Shown: in pieces, positions 5,906 to 13,536 of the stretch
How the letters are laid out: each line of letters opens with the position of its first letter
How positions within the stretch are numbered: position 1 is the stretch's first letter
Source: an uncultured Carnobacterium sp.
GTDB lineage: Bacteria; Bacillota; Bacilli; Lactobacillales; Aerococcaceae
Assembly (NCBI GenBank): GCA_937923125.1
Contig: CALALK010000312.1
Location: 1 to 13,888, forward strand
Direction of reading: 5' to 3'
DNA: 13,888 nucleotides
Notes under the pieces: generated by a model
Seen by the model: only the letters and a program-made list of their open reading frames with translations
What the model was told of the DNA's origin: nothing
The model's database searches: none
Made by a program: the position numbers and the translations under genes

Positions 5906-6808
5906 TTAAGCGTCTGCCTCTTCGCGTTTCGCTTTAATTTCATCGATTAACCCTTGTAATTCTGCTTCGTCGAAATGATATTTCTCACCGCAGAAATGAC
6001 ACACAACTTCTGCGCCATGGTCTTCGTCAATCAAGTGTTGTAAGTCATCTACCCCAATTGACATCAAACCTGCGCTGAAACGTTCACGCGTGCATCCACA
6101 ATGGAATTTCACAGGCATTTCTTCTAACTCACGAATATTTTCCGCACCTAATAATCGATTTAAAATATCGCGCGGTTGTTCTTGTTGGTCAATCAATTTT
6201 GAAACCATTGGAATTTCGCTAATACGACGTTCGATTTCTGAAATCGTCGCTTCGCTCGCCCCTGGTAATAATTGAATCATGAAACCACCTGCTGCACGAA
6301 CCGTTTCATCTGGATTCACAAGAACCGACACCCCAACAGCCCCATTAATTTGTTCAGAGACTGCTAAGTAATACGTGAAGTCCATTCCGAGTTCCCCGTC
6401 CACGATTGGCACTTGACCAGAGAATGGTTCTCTCATATTTAAGTCTTTGATGACGGTAATCGTTCCGTTTGTCCCTACGACACCACGGACATCTAATTTT
6501 CCTTTGTCGTTTAACTCAAGGCTTACATGAGGGTTTGTGATATAACCACGCATTTCCCCATTGCCATTCGCATCGGCCATGATTTTTCCACCAGGGCCAT
6601 CCCCGTTCACTTGAACCGTGATGCGTTCGTCGCCTTTTAAGCTACTTGCTAATAATTGTGTTCCGATGATTGTACGACCAAGCGCTGCTGTTGCAGAACT
6701 CCAAGTGTCGTGTCTGCGTTGCGCCTCTGCGATTGCGTCTGTAGCAACCATAGCAACGGCTTTGACCTCATCATTGAACGCTAATACTTTTAATAATGAA
6801 TCTGCCAT
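5906..6808 (-). CDS. hslO: Hsp33 redox-activated chaperonin
   Basis: Cytosolic holdase chaperone switched on by oxidation of a zinc-binding four-cysteine centre. The 300-aa protein is full length (family about 290-300). The C-terminal redox switch is present as CGC (Cys237, Cys239) and CHFC (Cys270, Cys273), the expected CxC...CxxC. The N-terminal half includes the Gly-rich VNGDGPGGKIMADANGNG run (67-84) typical of the family. ATG start with GGAG 6 nt upstream. It lies 63 bp after ftsH, with an attenuator-like hairpin between. In Bacillus coaX sits between ftsH and hslO; here it does not. Confidence 0.97.
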   Translation of the reverse strand: MADSLLKVLAFNDEVKAVAMVATDAIAEAQRRHDTWSSATAALGRTIIGTQLLASSLKGDERITVQVNGDGPGGKIMADANGNGEMRGYITNPHVSLELNDKGKLDVRGVVGTNGTITVIKDLNMREPFSGQVPIVDGELGMDFTYYLAVSEQINGAVGVSVLVNPDETVRAAGGFMIQLLPGASEATISEIERRISEIPMVSKLIDQQEQPRDILNRLLGAENIRELEEMPVKFHCGCTRERFSAGLMSIGVDDLQHLIDEDHGAEVVCHFCGEKYHFDEAELQGLIDEIKAKREEADA

Positions 6809-6823
6809 TTGTCTCTCCTTTTT

Positions 6824-6858
6824 TAAAGGAAAAGAGCTGTGACAACAGCCTCAGCTCT
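6824..6858 (-). terminator. Attenuator-like hairpin between ftsH and hslO
   Basis: A 7-bp stem AGAGCTG (6833-6839 with 6852-6858) with a 12-nt loop is followed on the minus strand by TTTTCCTTT, starting 13 bp past the ftsH stop. The stem is short and the T-run interrupted, so partial termination is more likely than full; it could lower hslO expression relative to ftsH. Confidence 0.5.
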
Positions 6859-6871
6859 CCTACCCTTTGTG

Positions 6872-8977
6872 TTATTCGTTTTCTGTTGGTCCTTCAAATT
6901 CGCTTGGAGCCTCAGTAACATCTGCTACTTCGACTTCTTCATGTTCTTCTGGAACCTCTTTGCCTTCTGCTTGTTCCGCATCGCGTTTTGCTAAGGCTTT
7001 TTTCGTTTCTTCAAAACTTGCCGCTTCTGTTTCGCTAGGATATTCATCTTCCGCGATTGGAGCTGGCATTTCACCTGTTTCGAAAAGTGATTTAATTGTA
7101 CGTTCGTCTAATGTTTCTAATTCTAGAAGTTTTTGAGCAATTAATTCTAATTGGTCTTTATGTTCTTCAAGAATTTGAAGTGCTTTTTCATGCGCTTCTT
7201 TCATGATACGACGTACTGCATTGTCGATTTCAAACGCCACTTGATCTGAGTAACCTTTTGTTTGACCATAGTCACGTCCGATAAATACTTGATGATTTCC
7301 TTCGTATTGAACAGTTCCTAATTCGTCCACCATTCCGTACTCTGTAATCATGCTACGAACGATACCAGTTGCTTGTTCAAAGTCGTTAGATGCTCCTGTT
7401 GTTTTCACGCCAAAGATAAATTCTTCAGCAGCACGACCACCAAGAAGTCCAACTACTTGTTCGAACAATTCTTCTTTTGTCATTAAGAAACGATCTTCTT
7501 TTGGAAGCATGATTGCATATCCGCCAGCGCGTCCACGAGGGACAATCGTTACTTTATGAACCACACGCGCATCGCTTAAGACCATACCAACGATTGTATG
7601 CCCCGCTTCGTGGTAAGCCACCATTTCGCGTTCTTTCTTACTGATGGCACGGTCTCTCTTAGCCGGACCAGCAATCACACGGTCATGTGCTTCATCCACG
7701 TCTAATGCGTCGATGGCTGTTTTATCACGACGAGCGGCTACTAAAGCTGCTTCGTTTAATAAGTTTTCAAGTTCAGCACCAGAGAATCCTGGAGTTTGTT
7801 GCGCAATCACTTTTAAGTCCACGTCTTTTGCAAGTTTCTTATTGCGTGCGTGTACTTTCAGAATCGCTTCACGGCCTTTCACGTCTGGACGACCTACTAA
7901 GATTTGACGGTCAAAACGTCCTGGACGAAGTAAGGCTGGGTCTAATACGTCTGAACGGTTTGTTGCGGCAATCACGATGATTCCCTCTGTTCCTTCGAAC
8001 CCGTCCATTTCAACTAGTAATTGGTTTAATGTTTGTTCACGTTCGTCGTGTCCGCCACCCATTCCGGCACCACGTTGACGACCAACGGCATCGATTTCAT
8101 CGATAAAGATAATTGCTGGAGCATTTTTCTTCGCGTTTTCGAATAAGTCACGAACACGGCTTGCCCCAACCCCTACGAACATTTCTACGAATTCAGAACC
8201 TGAAATCGAGAAGAATGGTACGTTTGCTTCACCGGCAACGGCTTTGGCAAGAAGGGTTTTACCTGTTCCTGGAGGGCCCTCAAGAAGTACCCCTGCAGGA
8301 ATACGAGCACCAAGCGCTGTAAATTTACGTGGGTCTTTTAAGAATTCCACCACTTCTACAAGCTCTTGTTTTTCTTCTTCGGCACCTGCTACATCAGAGA
8401 AGCGCACTTTCACGTTTTGTTTCTTCTGATTTGTCGCACGGCTCTTACCGAAGTTCATTGGATTGCTACGTCCACCTTGGCCACCTTGGCTCATAAACAT
8501 TGTATAGAGTAAGAACCCTAATATACCAAGTGGTAATATGACTTGTAATAATACGGAAATCCATACGCCTGTTGAGCTTTCTGGTAAAGATTCAACTTTT
8601 GTATTTTTGGATTGAGCCGCTTCATTGATTTCTTTAATCGTTGAGTCATTTGGTAAGACTGTTGTTCTGAAGTTTGTACTCTTTGTTGTACGGTTATCAA
8701 AAATAGATAACCCATTTTGATTTTTTGCTTCTTGCGTTGTTTGCTCTTTCGGATTTGTATATTCCCCAGTAATGGTATACACAGAATTCGAATATTGCAT
8801 TTTGATTTCTTTTACTTCGCCATTTTTCAGACTTTGCATAAATTCTGTATATGAAATATCTGCAGTAGAACCTTTTGAATCCCCGTTAAACATTGCAACG
8901 AAAATGACAATAGCACCGAAAATCAAGATATATAGTAAGCTAGATCTGAATATTGATCGATTGTTATTATTATTCAT
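6872..8977 (-). CDS. ftsH: ATP-dependent zinc metalloprotease FtsH
   Basis: Membrane-anchored AAA+ protease that degrades misassembled membrane proteins and regulators; works as a hexamer facing the cytosol. The 701-aa protein is a normal length. TM about 13-30, extracytoplasmic loop about 31-136, TM about 138-160. AAA module: Walker A GPPGTGKT (234-241), pore loop FVGV (267-270), Walker B IIFIDEID (289-296), second region of homology about 339-358 ending RPGRFDRQ. Zinc protease: HEAGH (456-460), third ligand Asp532 in NDFEQAT. The last 60 residues are very acidic and low in complexity, as in many lactobacillales FtsH tails. ATG start with GGGGAGG about 4 nt upstream. It has its own promoter beside a dyad, downstream of hpt. 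Confidence 0.98.
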   Translation of the reverse strand: MNNNNNRSIFRSSLLYILIFGAIVIFVAMFNGDSKGSTADISYTEFMQSLKNGEVKEIKMQYSNSVYTITGEYTNPKEQTTQEAKNQNGLSIFDNRTTKSTNFRTTVLPNDSTIKEINEAAQSKNTKVESLPESSTGVWISVLLQVILPLGILGFLLYTMFMSQGGQGGRSNPMNFGKSRATNQKKQNVKVRFSDVAGAEEEKQELVEVVEFLKDPRKFTALGARIPAGVLLEGPPGTGKTLLAKAVAGEANVPFFSISGSEFVEMFVGVGASRVRDLFENAKKNAPAIIFIDEIDAVGRQRGAGMGGGHDEREQTLNQLLVEMDGFEGTEGIIVIAATNRSDVLDPALLRPGRFDRQILVGRPDVKGREAILKVHARNKKLAKDVDLKVIAQQTPGFSGAELENLLNEAALVAARRDKTAIDALDVDEAHDRVIAGPAKRDRAISKKEREMVAYHEAGHTIVGMVLSDARVVHKVTIVPRGRAGGYAIMLPKEDRFLMTKEELFEQVVGLLGGRAAEEFIFGVKTTGASNDFEQATGIVRSMITEYGMVDELGTVQYEGNHQVFIGRDYGQTKGYSDQVAFEIDNAVRRIMKEAHEKALQILEEHKDQLELIAQKLLELETLDERTIKSLFETGEMPAPIAEDEYPSETEAASFEETKKALAKRDAEQAEGKEVPEEHEEVEVADVTEAPSEFEGPTENE

Positions 8978-9004
8978 TTTACCTCCCCATCTTCTTATAA
9001 AAGA

Positions 9005-9032
9005 AGAACGATAGTATTTTCACTACCGTTCT
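9005..9032 (-). promoter_or_regulatory. 11-bp dyad between hpt and ftsH (leader hairpin, operator or weak terminator)
   Basis: AGAACGGTAGT-GAAAAT-ACTATCGTTCT on the minus strand forms an 11-bp stem with one G-U pair and a 6-nt loop (arms 9005-9015 and 9022-9032). It abuts the predicted ftsH -10, so the ftsH start point would fall in its 5' arm. It is followed by TCTTTTATAAG, a poor U-tract, 45 bp past the hpt stop. It may be the hpt terminator, an ftsH operator or a stabilising 5' stem-loop on ftsH mRNA. Confidence 0.6.
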
Positions 9033-9061
9033 ATCATAACATATTTGACTTTTATTGACGA
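9033..9061 (-). promoter_or_regulatory. Predicted ftsH promoter
   Basis: -35 TCGTCA (9056-9061), 17-nt spacer, -10 TATGAT (9033-9038). The hpt stop codon is only 17 bp upstream of the -35. No CIRCE or CtsR heat-shock site was found nearby. Confidence 0.5.
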
Positions 9062-9077
9062 ATAGTTTAACTCTTTC

Positions 9078-9620
9078 TTAATCTTCGTAGAACTCAGGTT
9101 TTAAAACACCGATACATGGTAAGTTACGATAAAATTGTTTAAAGTCTAAACCGTATCCTACAACGAATTTATTTGGCACTTGAACACCAACGTAATCCGC
9201 TTCGATGGCTTCTTCGCGACGTTCTGGTTTATCTAATAAAGTCACCACTTTCACACTTGCTGCTTGACGGTGTTTTAATAATTCAACCACGTGTTTTAAA
9301 GTACGGCCTGTATCGATAATATCTTCCACGATAATCACGTGACGATCTTTAACGCTTTGACCTAAGTCTTTTAAGATACGTACTTCGCCGCTTGATTCGA
9401 ATTCATTTCCATAACTAGATACATCCATGAAATCAATTTCTAAGTTGCAGTCCATTGCACGGACTAAATCTGCCATAAAGAAAATAGCACCCTTAAGAAT
9501 ACAAATGACTAACGGATCTTTACCACGGTAATCTTCCGCTAACGTAGCACCTAATTTCTTGATTGTTTCTTGTAACTGTTCTTCTGATACTAAAATTTCT
9601 GACATATCATTTTTTAACAT
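9078..9620 (-). CDS. hpt: Hypoxanthine phosphoribosyltransferase
   Basis: Purine salvage enzyme joining hypoxanthine (or guanine) to PRPP to give IMP or GMP; cytosolic. The 180-aa protein has the family length. Key parts: ILKGA (41-45) in the first active-site loop, the PRPP-binding motif [11 protein letters not shown] (98-108), and [10 protein letters not shown] (151-160) near the base-binding site. ATG start at 9620 with GAGGTG 5 nt upstream; it overlaps the end of tilS by 14 nt, so translation is probably coupled. A later in-frame ATG (residue 6) lacks a ribosome site. The tilS-hpt-ftsH order is conserved across Firmicutes. Confidence 0.97.
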   Translation of the reverse strand: MLKNDMSEILVSEEQLQETIKKLGATLAEDYRGKDPLVICILKGAIFFMADLVRAMDCNLEIDFMDVSSYGNEFESSGEVRILKDLGQSVKDRHVIIVEDIIDTGRTLKHVVELLKHRQAASVKVVTLLDKPERREEAIEADYVGVQVPNKFVVGYGLDFKQFYRNLPCIGVLKPEFYED

Positions 9621-10980
9621 GTGTGCACCTCGTTTTGTTTTCGTAAGATAGAATCATTTTACCAGTTTCCTCTTCAAAGAACAACGGTTCAGCATAGCGA
9701 TACCCCAAAATTGCGCGAATTTTTTTTGCGGCATCCTCCAACACCCAAATTTCCTTGCGTTCTTCGAATGGAATCTTGGAATTAATAAACCATCTCGAGA
9801 GTTTCTGATGCTTCGTTTCTTCTGCATTCAGTGCGATTTTATCTCCTGGTTTTGCATGACGAATCGTGAGCGGGAAGTCCTTTGGATAAACAGGAATTGC
9901 AAAATCCGAAGATGTCTTTCCTGTAGTAAGAAGAATTTGCTCATCTTCGTTTGGTCGAATCAATGTGTCTTCTGGTTTCGATAGGACAAATTCAATATTT
10001 GGAACGACTTTAGGTCTTCCTTTTTCAAACGAGCATTCTTCGTAGCGTTTCTTAAACTTCCATCCATTTGAAAGATCCAGAGTGAGCTGCGCTTTATCCG
10101 AACCAACCTTTTCTAAGATTTGTTCCATCTGCACCACAGAAATCGTCGTATCCATTTGCATCAACACTTGTTGCAAGAGCAGTCGTTGCATTTCAACAGG
10201 TTCTTTGAGGAAAGCTTCTCGGCGGAACGCGACTTTCTTCTTCCCTTTTTGGAAAATCTGATTTTGTTTTTCTTCTAGAATGGGCATCAAGCACGCCACC
10301 GCATCCGCAATCATCTGTGCACTCTTTTGGAAGTGGCTTCCCGCATTTGGATTTTCCTCTTTCAAGAATGGAATGACATGATGACGATATCTGTTTCTTG
10401 TATAGTCATCCGATTCATTCGATTCATCTTCTAAATAAGGGACATCATATTTCTTAGCCTCTTCGTAGAGTTCTTTTTTCTCATACGATAGGAACGGACG
10501 TAAAATCGACAAGCTTTTCACGTAACGTTTTTCCTTCATTCCAGCAAGACCTTCCAGCGTACTTCCACGCGACCATTTCATCAACACAGTCTCCAACTGA
10601 TCATCTTGGTGATGTGCCAATACTAAATAGTCCGCCTGATGCTTTGAAGTCACTTCGCGGAAGAAATCATATCTAAAATCTCGTAACGATTTCTCAGAAG
10701 TCGTCTCATTCTCTACTTCGTGCCAATGCTTTGTCTCGATTGGAATTTGATGAAGCTTGCAGAAACGATGGACGAGTTGCTCCTCATCCGCAGCTTGTGC
10801 TCTCAAGCCATAATTCACATGAGCCACTACGAGTCGATCTGGTGCATCGTCTCCAAATAGAGTGACCATCGCATTCAAAAGAACCATCGAATCGACGCCA
10901 CCGGATACGGCAAGCACATATTTTTTCTCAGTATAGTTTTCTACATTTCTTCTAAAAAACGCTGTTAGTTGATGTTGCAT
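9607..10980 (-). CDS. tilS: tRNA(Ile)-lysidine synthase
   Basis: Modifies the wobble C34 of the CAU-anticodon tRNA-Ile to lysidine, using ATP and lysine, so the tRNA reads AUA; an essential enzyme. 457 aa. N-terminal N-type ATP-pyrophosphatase: P-loop SGGVDSM (26-32), [12 protein letters not shown] (122-133), and [16 protein letters not shown] (175-190), all hallmarks. The C-terminal half carries the tRNA-binding domains. I reject the upstream GTG (11022), which adds 14 residues: it lies inside the terminator hairpin of the preceding gene and lacks a Shine-Dalgarno. The ATG at 10980 has AAAGGAG at good spacing. It overlaps hpt by 14 nt. Confidence 0.96.
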   Translation of the reverse strand: MQHQLTAFFRRNVENYTEKKYVLAVSGGVDSMVLLNAMVTLFGDDAPDRLVVAHVNYGLRAQAADEEQLVHRFCKLHQIPIETKHWHEVENETTSEKSLRDFRYDFFREVTSKHQADYLVLAHHQDDQLETVLMKWSRGSTLEGLAGMKEKRYVKSLSILRPFLSYEKKELYEEAKKYDVPYLEDESNESDDYTRNRYRHHVIPFLKEENPNAGSHFQKSAQMIADAVACLMPILEEKQNQIFQKGKKKVAFRREAFLKEPVEMQRLLLQQVLMQMDTTISVVQMEQILEKVGSDKAQLTLDLSNGWKFKKRYEECSFEKGRPKVVPNIEFVLSKPEDTLIRPNEDEQILLTTGKTSSDFAIPVYPKDFPLTIRHAKPGDKIALNAEETKHQKLSRWFINSKIPFEERKEIWVLEDAAKKIRAILGYRYAEPLFFEEETGKMILSYENKTRCTHVKK

Positions 10981-10996
10981 TGGCCTCTCCTTTCTG

Positions 10997-11034
10997 TCAA
11001 AAAAATCTCCTCCAGTTTTCACCAGAAGAGATTT
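10997..11034 (-). terminator. Terminator after the S1-domain gene
   Basis: A 13-bp stem with three G-U pairs in the minus-strand RNA (11003-11015 with 11022-11034), 6-nt loop, then a run of T's (about seven, including the end of the stem). It starts 9 bp past the S1-gene stop and lies only 22 bp before the tilS ATG. tilS must therefore be reached by read-through or an internal promoter not recognised here. Confidence 0.8.
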
Positions 11035-11043
11035 GTGGTTTCA

Positions 11044-11535
11044 TTATGAACGGCGACCGCCACGGCCCCCACGTTTCCCTTCAGTGTTACGTTTCAATGA
11101 AGTTAAACGGTCTTCAGAGTCTTTCAAGAAGGAACTCATTAGAGAATCGAAATCTGTTGCTTTTGCTTGCGAAGGAGATTTCTTTTCGTATGGAGCTGAA
11201 GTTCTGCTAGCAGAGCGGTTTTTCTTAAAATCTTGAGAGTCATTACGCGGTGTGAAAGGTTTCTTAGCACGTGGTTTGTCCGAAGAATCTTCTTTTGGTT
11301 TATCAACGGCACGACGAATTGAAAGGCTAATTTTGCCATCGTCCGCAATCGTCATGACTTTTACTTTAACCTCGTCTCCAACTTTTAAAACTTCTTTGAT
11401 ATCTTGAATGTATGAATCAGACACCTCGCTAATGTGAACAAGACCTGTCTTACGATCTCCTAAATCCACAAAAACTCCAAAATTTGTAATTCCAGTAACT
11501 TTACCAGGGATTACGTTTCCTACTTCGATTGACAT
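11044..11535 (-). CDS. yabR: S1-domain RNA-binding protein (YabR/general stress protein 13-like)
   Basis: 163 aa. Residues 1-75 form one S1 (OB-fold) RNA-binding domain: VGNVIPGKVTGITNFGVFVD (5-24), GLVHISEVSDSYI (31-43), GDEVKVKV (53-60), ISLSIRRA (69-76). The rest is a basic, low-complexity tail rich in Lys, Ser and Asp, ending in GKRGGRGGRRS, an RGG-like extension that likely adds RNA contacts. Location after divIC and before tilS matches yabR in Bacillus. The Shine-Dalgarno AAGGAGG is perfect but 12 nt from the ATG, longer than usual; no in-frame start lies nearer. Exact role not established. Confidence 0.93.
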   Translation of the reverse strand: MSIEVGNVIPGKVTGITNFGVFVDLGDRKTGLVHISEVSDSYIQDIKEVLKVGDEVKVKVMTIADDGKISLSIRRAVDKPKEDSSDKPRAKKPFTPRNDSQDFKKNRSASRTSAPYEKKSPSQAKATDFDSLMSSFLKDSEDRLTSLKRNTEGKRGGRGGRRS

Positions 11536-11603
11536 ATAAAAAGCGTTCCTCCTTCATTATTCCCTTTCCAATACACGCTTGACGTATCGAAAAGATTCAT
11601 TGC

Positions 11604-12050
11604 CTAACGGTTTTGAGTTGTCACCTTAACAACAGTTTCCCCTTGTTCGACTTCTTCTTTTGCTTGTTGTGCTTTATGCTCTGCAGTGTCCCGCGGCGTA
11701 CTGAAGATGATTTCTCCAGTTTTGCTTAAATAATATTCACTACGTGCAAGTTTTGCGATATATTCATCGCTTTGAAGAAGTTCCACTTGCTGTGTTAACG
11801 ATTCTTTTTGCTTTTCAGCAATTTCTTTTTCAGCCTTTGCTTGTTCAATTTTTTGATCTAATTGATTTGCTTGGCTAAATTGGTTCCCAATCCCGACAAT
11901 CATTGACCCCGAAATGGCGATAGCACAAATAACAATGAACTTAGTAAATAGTGAATGGCTCTTCCAAACGGGAGTAGAAGGTTTTTTCTGTTGTAATTTT
12001 TGATTCATAGAAATTACATTTGAATTTCTTTGTTGTGTTTCTTGATTCAC
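11604..12050 (-). CDS. divIC: Septum formation protein DivIC (FtsB-like)
   Basis: Bitopic division protein that works with FtsL and DivIB at the septum to recruit and activate the cell-wall synthase. 148 aa: cytosolic basic N-terminus, one TM about 36-55, an exterior coiled coil about 57-95 (heptad-like Glu/Lys/Gln-rich), then YIAKLARSEYYLSKTGEIIF (97-116), the conserved part of the family, and an acidic tail. GTG start: GGAG lies 9 nt upstream, while the ATG at codon 15 has no ribosome site. The first 35 residues are rich in Gln and Asn. It has its own promoter. The 68-bp gap to the S1 gene shows no terminator. Confidence 0.95.
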   Translation of the reverse strand: MNQETQQRNSNVISMNQKLQQKKPSTPVWKSHSLFTKFIVICAIAISGSMIVGIGNQFSQANQLDQKIEQAKAEKEIAEKQKESLTQQVELLQSDEYIAKLARSEYYLSKTGEIIFSTPRDTAEHKAQQAKEEVEQGETVVKVTTQNR

Positions 12051-12083
12051 CTTAATTGTCTCCTTTTTTACTTATACAAACTG

Positions 12084-12112
12084 AGTATAACAAGAATGAC
12101 GCTCATCGTCCA
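12084..12112 (-). promoter_or_regulatory. Predicted divIC promoter
   Basis: -35 TGGACG (12107-12112), 17-nt spacer, -10 TATACT (12084-12089). The spacer region contains the small dyad GACG-ATGAG-CGTC, which may be chance. A start point near 12077 gives a leader of about 27 nt before the GTG. Confidence 0.5.
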
Positions 12113-12202
12113 TGGTTACACTAAGATTTTTTATATTTTTTTGAAAACTTATTTTGAACTTCTTTTTTTGTGGCAAAAATAAAACCCGTATAAAAATCTA
12201 AA
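12113..12202. other. AT-rich spacer between the RNA candidate and the divIC promoter
   Basis: About 90 bases with long T-runs on the plus strand. I see no gene, dyad or promoter here beyond the T-tract that may end the structured RNA. It is part of the 365-base gene-free gap between the mgtC-like gene and divIC. Confidence 0.5.
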
Positions 12203-12399
12203 AGCAAAAAATGATTCCGCAAAGACTAACGGATTCTATAATAACAGTAATGTGATACGCATCGAATGTGAATTACGCGGAGTAGGGCTTGTACCTTACT
12301 CCGCGTTTGAAGCTTCGAAGGTGAGCGACGGAAGGCTCGAACCGGTGCAACATTACAGTTATTATGAAGACATCCGTTAGGATAAGCGGAATCATTTGT
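12203..12399 (-). ncRNA. Candidate structured ncRNA of about 195 nt (6S-like size and shape)
   Basis: On the minus strand nested pairings span the element. A 12-bp closing stem (12209-12220 with 12386-12397), a 6-bp stem (12229-12234 with 12372-12377) and a 16-bp stem with one U-U mismatch (12238-12253 with 12350-12365) lead to a large asymmetric bubble. A 13-bp terminal hairpin (12275-12287 with 12294-12306) closes it, with one G-U. The long strand of the bubble can fold GGT-GAGC with GCTC-ACC. A T-run follows the closing stem only on the minus strand, and TATAGA (12406-12411) lies about 7 nt before the 5' end. Size and a long rod with a central bubble recall 6S RNA, but no signature sequence was confirmed. 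Alternatives: divIC leader, or a MITE-like element. Confidence 0.6.
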
Positions 12400-12415
12400 A
12401 GTTTATCTATAGTTT

Positions 12416-13123
12416 TTAGTTAACATCTTCTGTACGGAGTTTCACGCGTTTAATCACCACTTGATTTTCCGTTTCGCGAATGTAGTTTTTCAAGTTCTCA
12501 ATAATGATTTCTTCGTCATTATGAATGCGAATCACGAGCTCATATTTCTCACCATCGAGTTCGCGCGCTTCGACTTGAATCGATTGATAATCTTCAAAGT
12601 GGCAGTAATTATAAATCGACTGCACAATGGTTGGGTCTGGAATTTCACAGTAAATATTTACTTGACGTTGTTTTCCTTGCAAGATTGGTTGATACGCTAA
12701 TTTTTGGACGATGACGATAATCGCGGCACAAAGTGATCCGAAGAACCAGAATCCTCCACCAATCGCAAGACCAATTCCGGCTGTGGCCCAAATTCCTGAA
12801 GCGGTGGTCAAACCACTCACGCGTTTTTCACGCATAAAGATGATTCCCCCACCGATAAAGCTGATACCGCTGACGACTTGAGCAGCCACACGAGCTGTAT
12901 CGTAATGCGGTGTATCCAAGAAGGCTTCTTTTGAAATAATCATCATTAAACAAGAAGTGAGCGCCACAATCATATGTGTTTTTACCCCTGCTTGTTTATT
13001 TCTGGAGGTACGTTCGTAACCGATGGCAAGTCCACAAATACATGAAATTAAAATCGCCAAAAAATGACGCAATTCCATCATTGCATTAAATGGTTGAAAA
13101 AAATTAATTGCATTTAAATCCAC
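12416..13123 (-). CDS. MgtC/SapB-family membrane protein
   Basis: 235 aa. The N-terminal MgtC domain (about 15-145) has four to five membrane segments and the family signatures: GLAIGYERTSRNKQAGVKTH (31-50), GISFIGGGII (86-95), GLTTASGIWATAGIG (104-118). The C-terminal part (about 153-235) is a soluble domain with an ACT-like pattern, as in long MgtC proteins. The family is linked to low-magnesium or acid survival and F-type ATP synthase modulation in pathogens; its role in this organism is unknown. GTG start with AAGGAGG 7 nt upstream, and its own strong promoter. No Mg-sensing leader was seen, since the leader is only about 30 nt. It sits between rqcP and divIC, where Bacillus has sporulation genes. 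Confidence 0.93.
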   Translation of the reverse strand: MDLNAINFFQPFNAMMELRHFLAILISCICGLAIGYERTSRNKQAGVKTHMIVALTSCLMMIISKEAFLDTPHYDTARVAAQVVSGISFIGGGIIFMREKRVSGLTTASGIWATAGIGLAIGGGFWFFGSLCAAIIVIVQKLAYQPILQGKQRQVNIYCEIPDPTIVQSIYNYCHFEDYQSIQVEARELDGEKYELVIRIHNDEEIIIENLKNYIRETENQVVIKRVKLRTEDVN

Positions 13124-13161
13124 GGTTTTCCCTCCTTTTATCTTCTAAAAAAGTACTATTA

Positions 13162-13190
13162 ATCATACTCTTTTTTTATTTTTTTGTCAA
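13162..13190 (-). promoter_or_regulatory. Strong promoter of the mgtC-like gene
   Basis: Consensus -35 TTGACA (13185-13190), 17-nt A-rich spacer, -10 TATGAT (13162-13167). Predicted start near 13155, about 32 nt before the GTG. It lies just after the rqcP terminator, so the gene is an independent transcription unit. Confidence 0.85.
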
Positions 13191-13219
13191 CAGAAAACGC
13201 ATTCAAAAAAAGCTCTTCT

Positions 13220-13252
13220 AAAAAAAAGAATACGACAACTCTGCCGTATTCT
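13220..13252 (-). terminator. Rho-independent terminator after rqcP
   Basis: An 8-bp stem AGAATACG (13227-13234 with 13245-13252) with a 10-nt loop runs into TTTTTTT on the minus strand, 8 bp past the rqcP stop. Confidence 0.88.
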
Positions 13253-13260
13253 CCACATCA

Positions 13261-13536
13261 TTATAGTTCTAGCGGTTCTTCTTTAATGAGCTTTTCTTCT
13301 AGAATCGTAAACATTTCCTTAGCGTCTTCTTTTCTCGTTGAATCCATCAATGCTTCAACTTGGACTAAGACATGTTTGTTCCCGAATTGAATAGCGATTT
13401 TATCTCCGACTTTGACGTCTGTAGAAGATTTCGCTACTTTATCATTAATAAACACACGTCCCTTGTCAGCTACTTCTTTCGCAACCGTACGACGTTTAAT
13501 TAATCGTGATACTTTTAAAAACTTATCGAGTCTCAT
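13261..13536 (-). CDS. rqcP: S4-domain RNA-binding protein RqcP (YabO/HslR family)
   Basis: Ribosome-quality-control factor. In Bacillus RqcP binds stalled 50S-peptidyl-tRNA complexes and helps RqcH add C-terminal alanine tails. 91 aa, close to the family's 86-90. The S4 fold fills residues 1-60: [20 protein letters not shown] (1-20), [13 protein letters not shown] (26-38), VGDKIAI (43-49). The tail is charged. I place the start at the ATG 13536, which begins the conserved MRLDKFL and has GAGGA just upstream; an in-frame TTG at 13557 would add seven residues. It overlaps the flippase gene by 14 nt, implying translational coupling. Confidence 0.94.
   Translation of the reverse strand: MRLDKFLKVSRLIKRRTVAKEVADKGRVFINDKVAKSSTDVKVGDKIAIQFGNKHVLVQVEALMDSTRKEDAKEMFTILEEKLIKEEPLEL

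Noticed and set aside
8518..8715. Alternative minus-strand frame of 65 codons inside ftsH
   Set aside because: It overlaps the ftsH frame in another phase, with no ribosome site and biased composition.
10981..11022. Upstream GTG start of tilS
   Set aside because: The added 14 residues are encoded by a terminator hairpin and the codon has no Shine-Dalgarno; the ATG at 10980 has one.
12326..12346. tRNA T-arm or T-box signature
   Set aside because: GGTTCGAGCC resembles a T-arm, but no acceptor or anticodon stems fit and the T-box antiterminator core is missing. No aminoacyl-tRNA synthetase gene follows.
12203..12399. MITE or insertion-sequence remnant
   Set aside because: The ends are inverted repeats, but pairing continues inside with wobble pairs and a terminal hairpin, no target duplication is visible, and a U-tract is on one strand only. 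Not excluded, but RNA is preferred.
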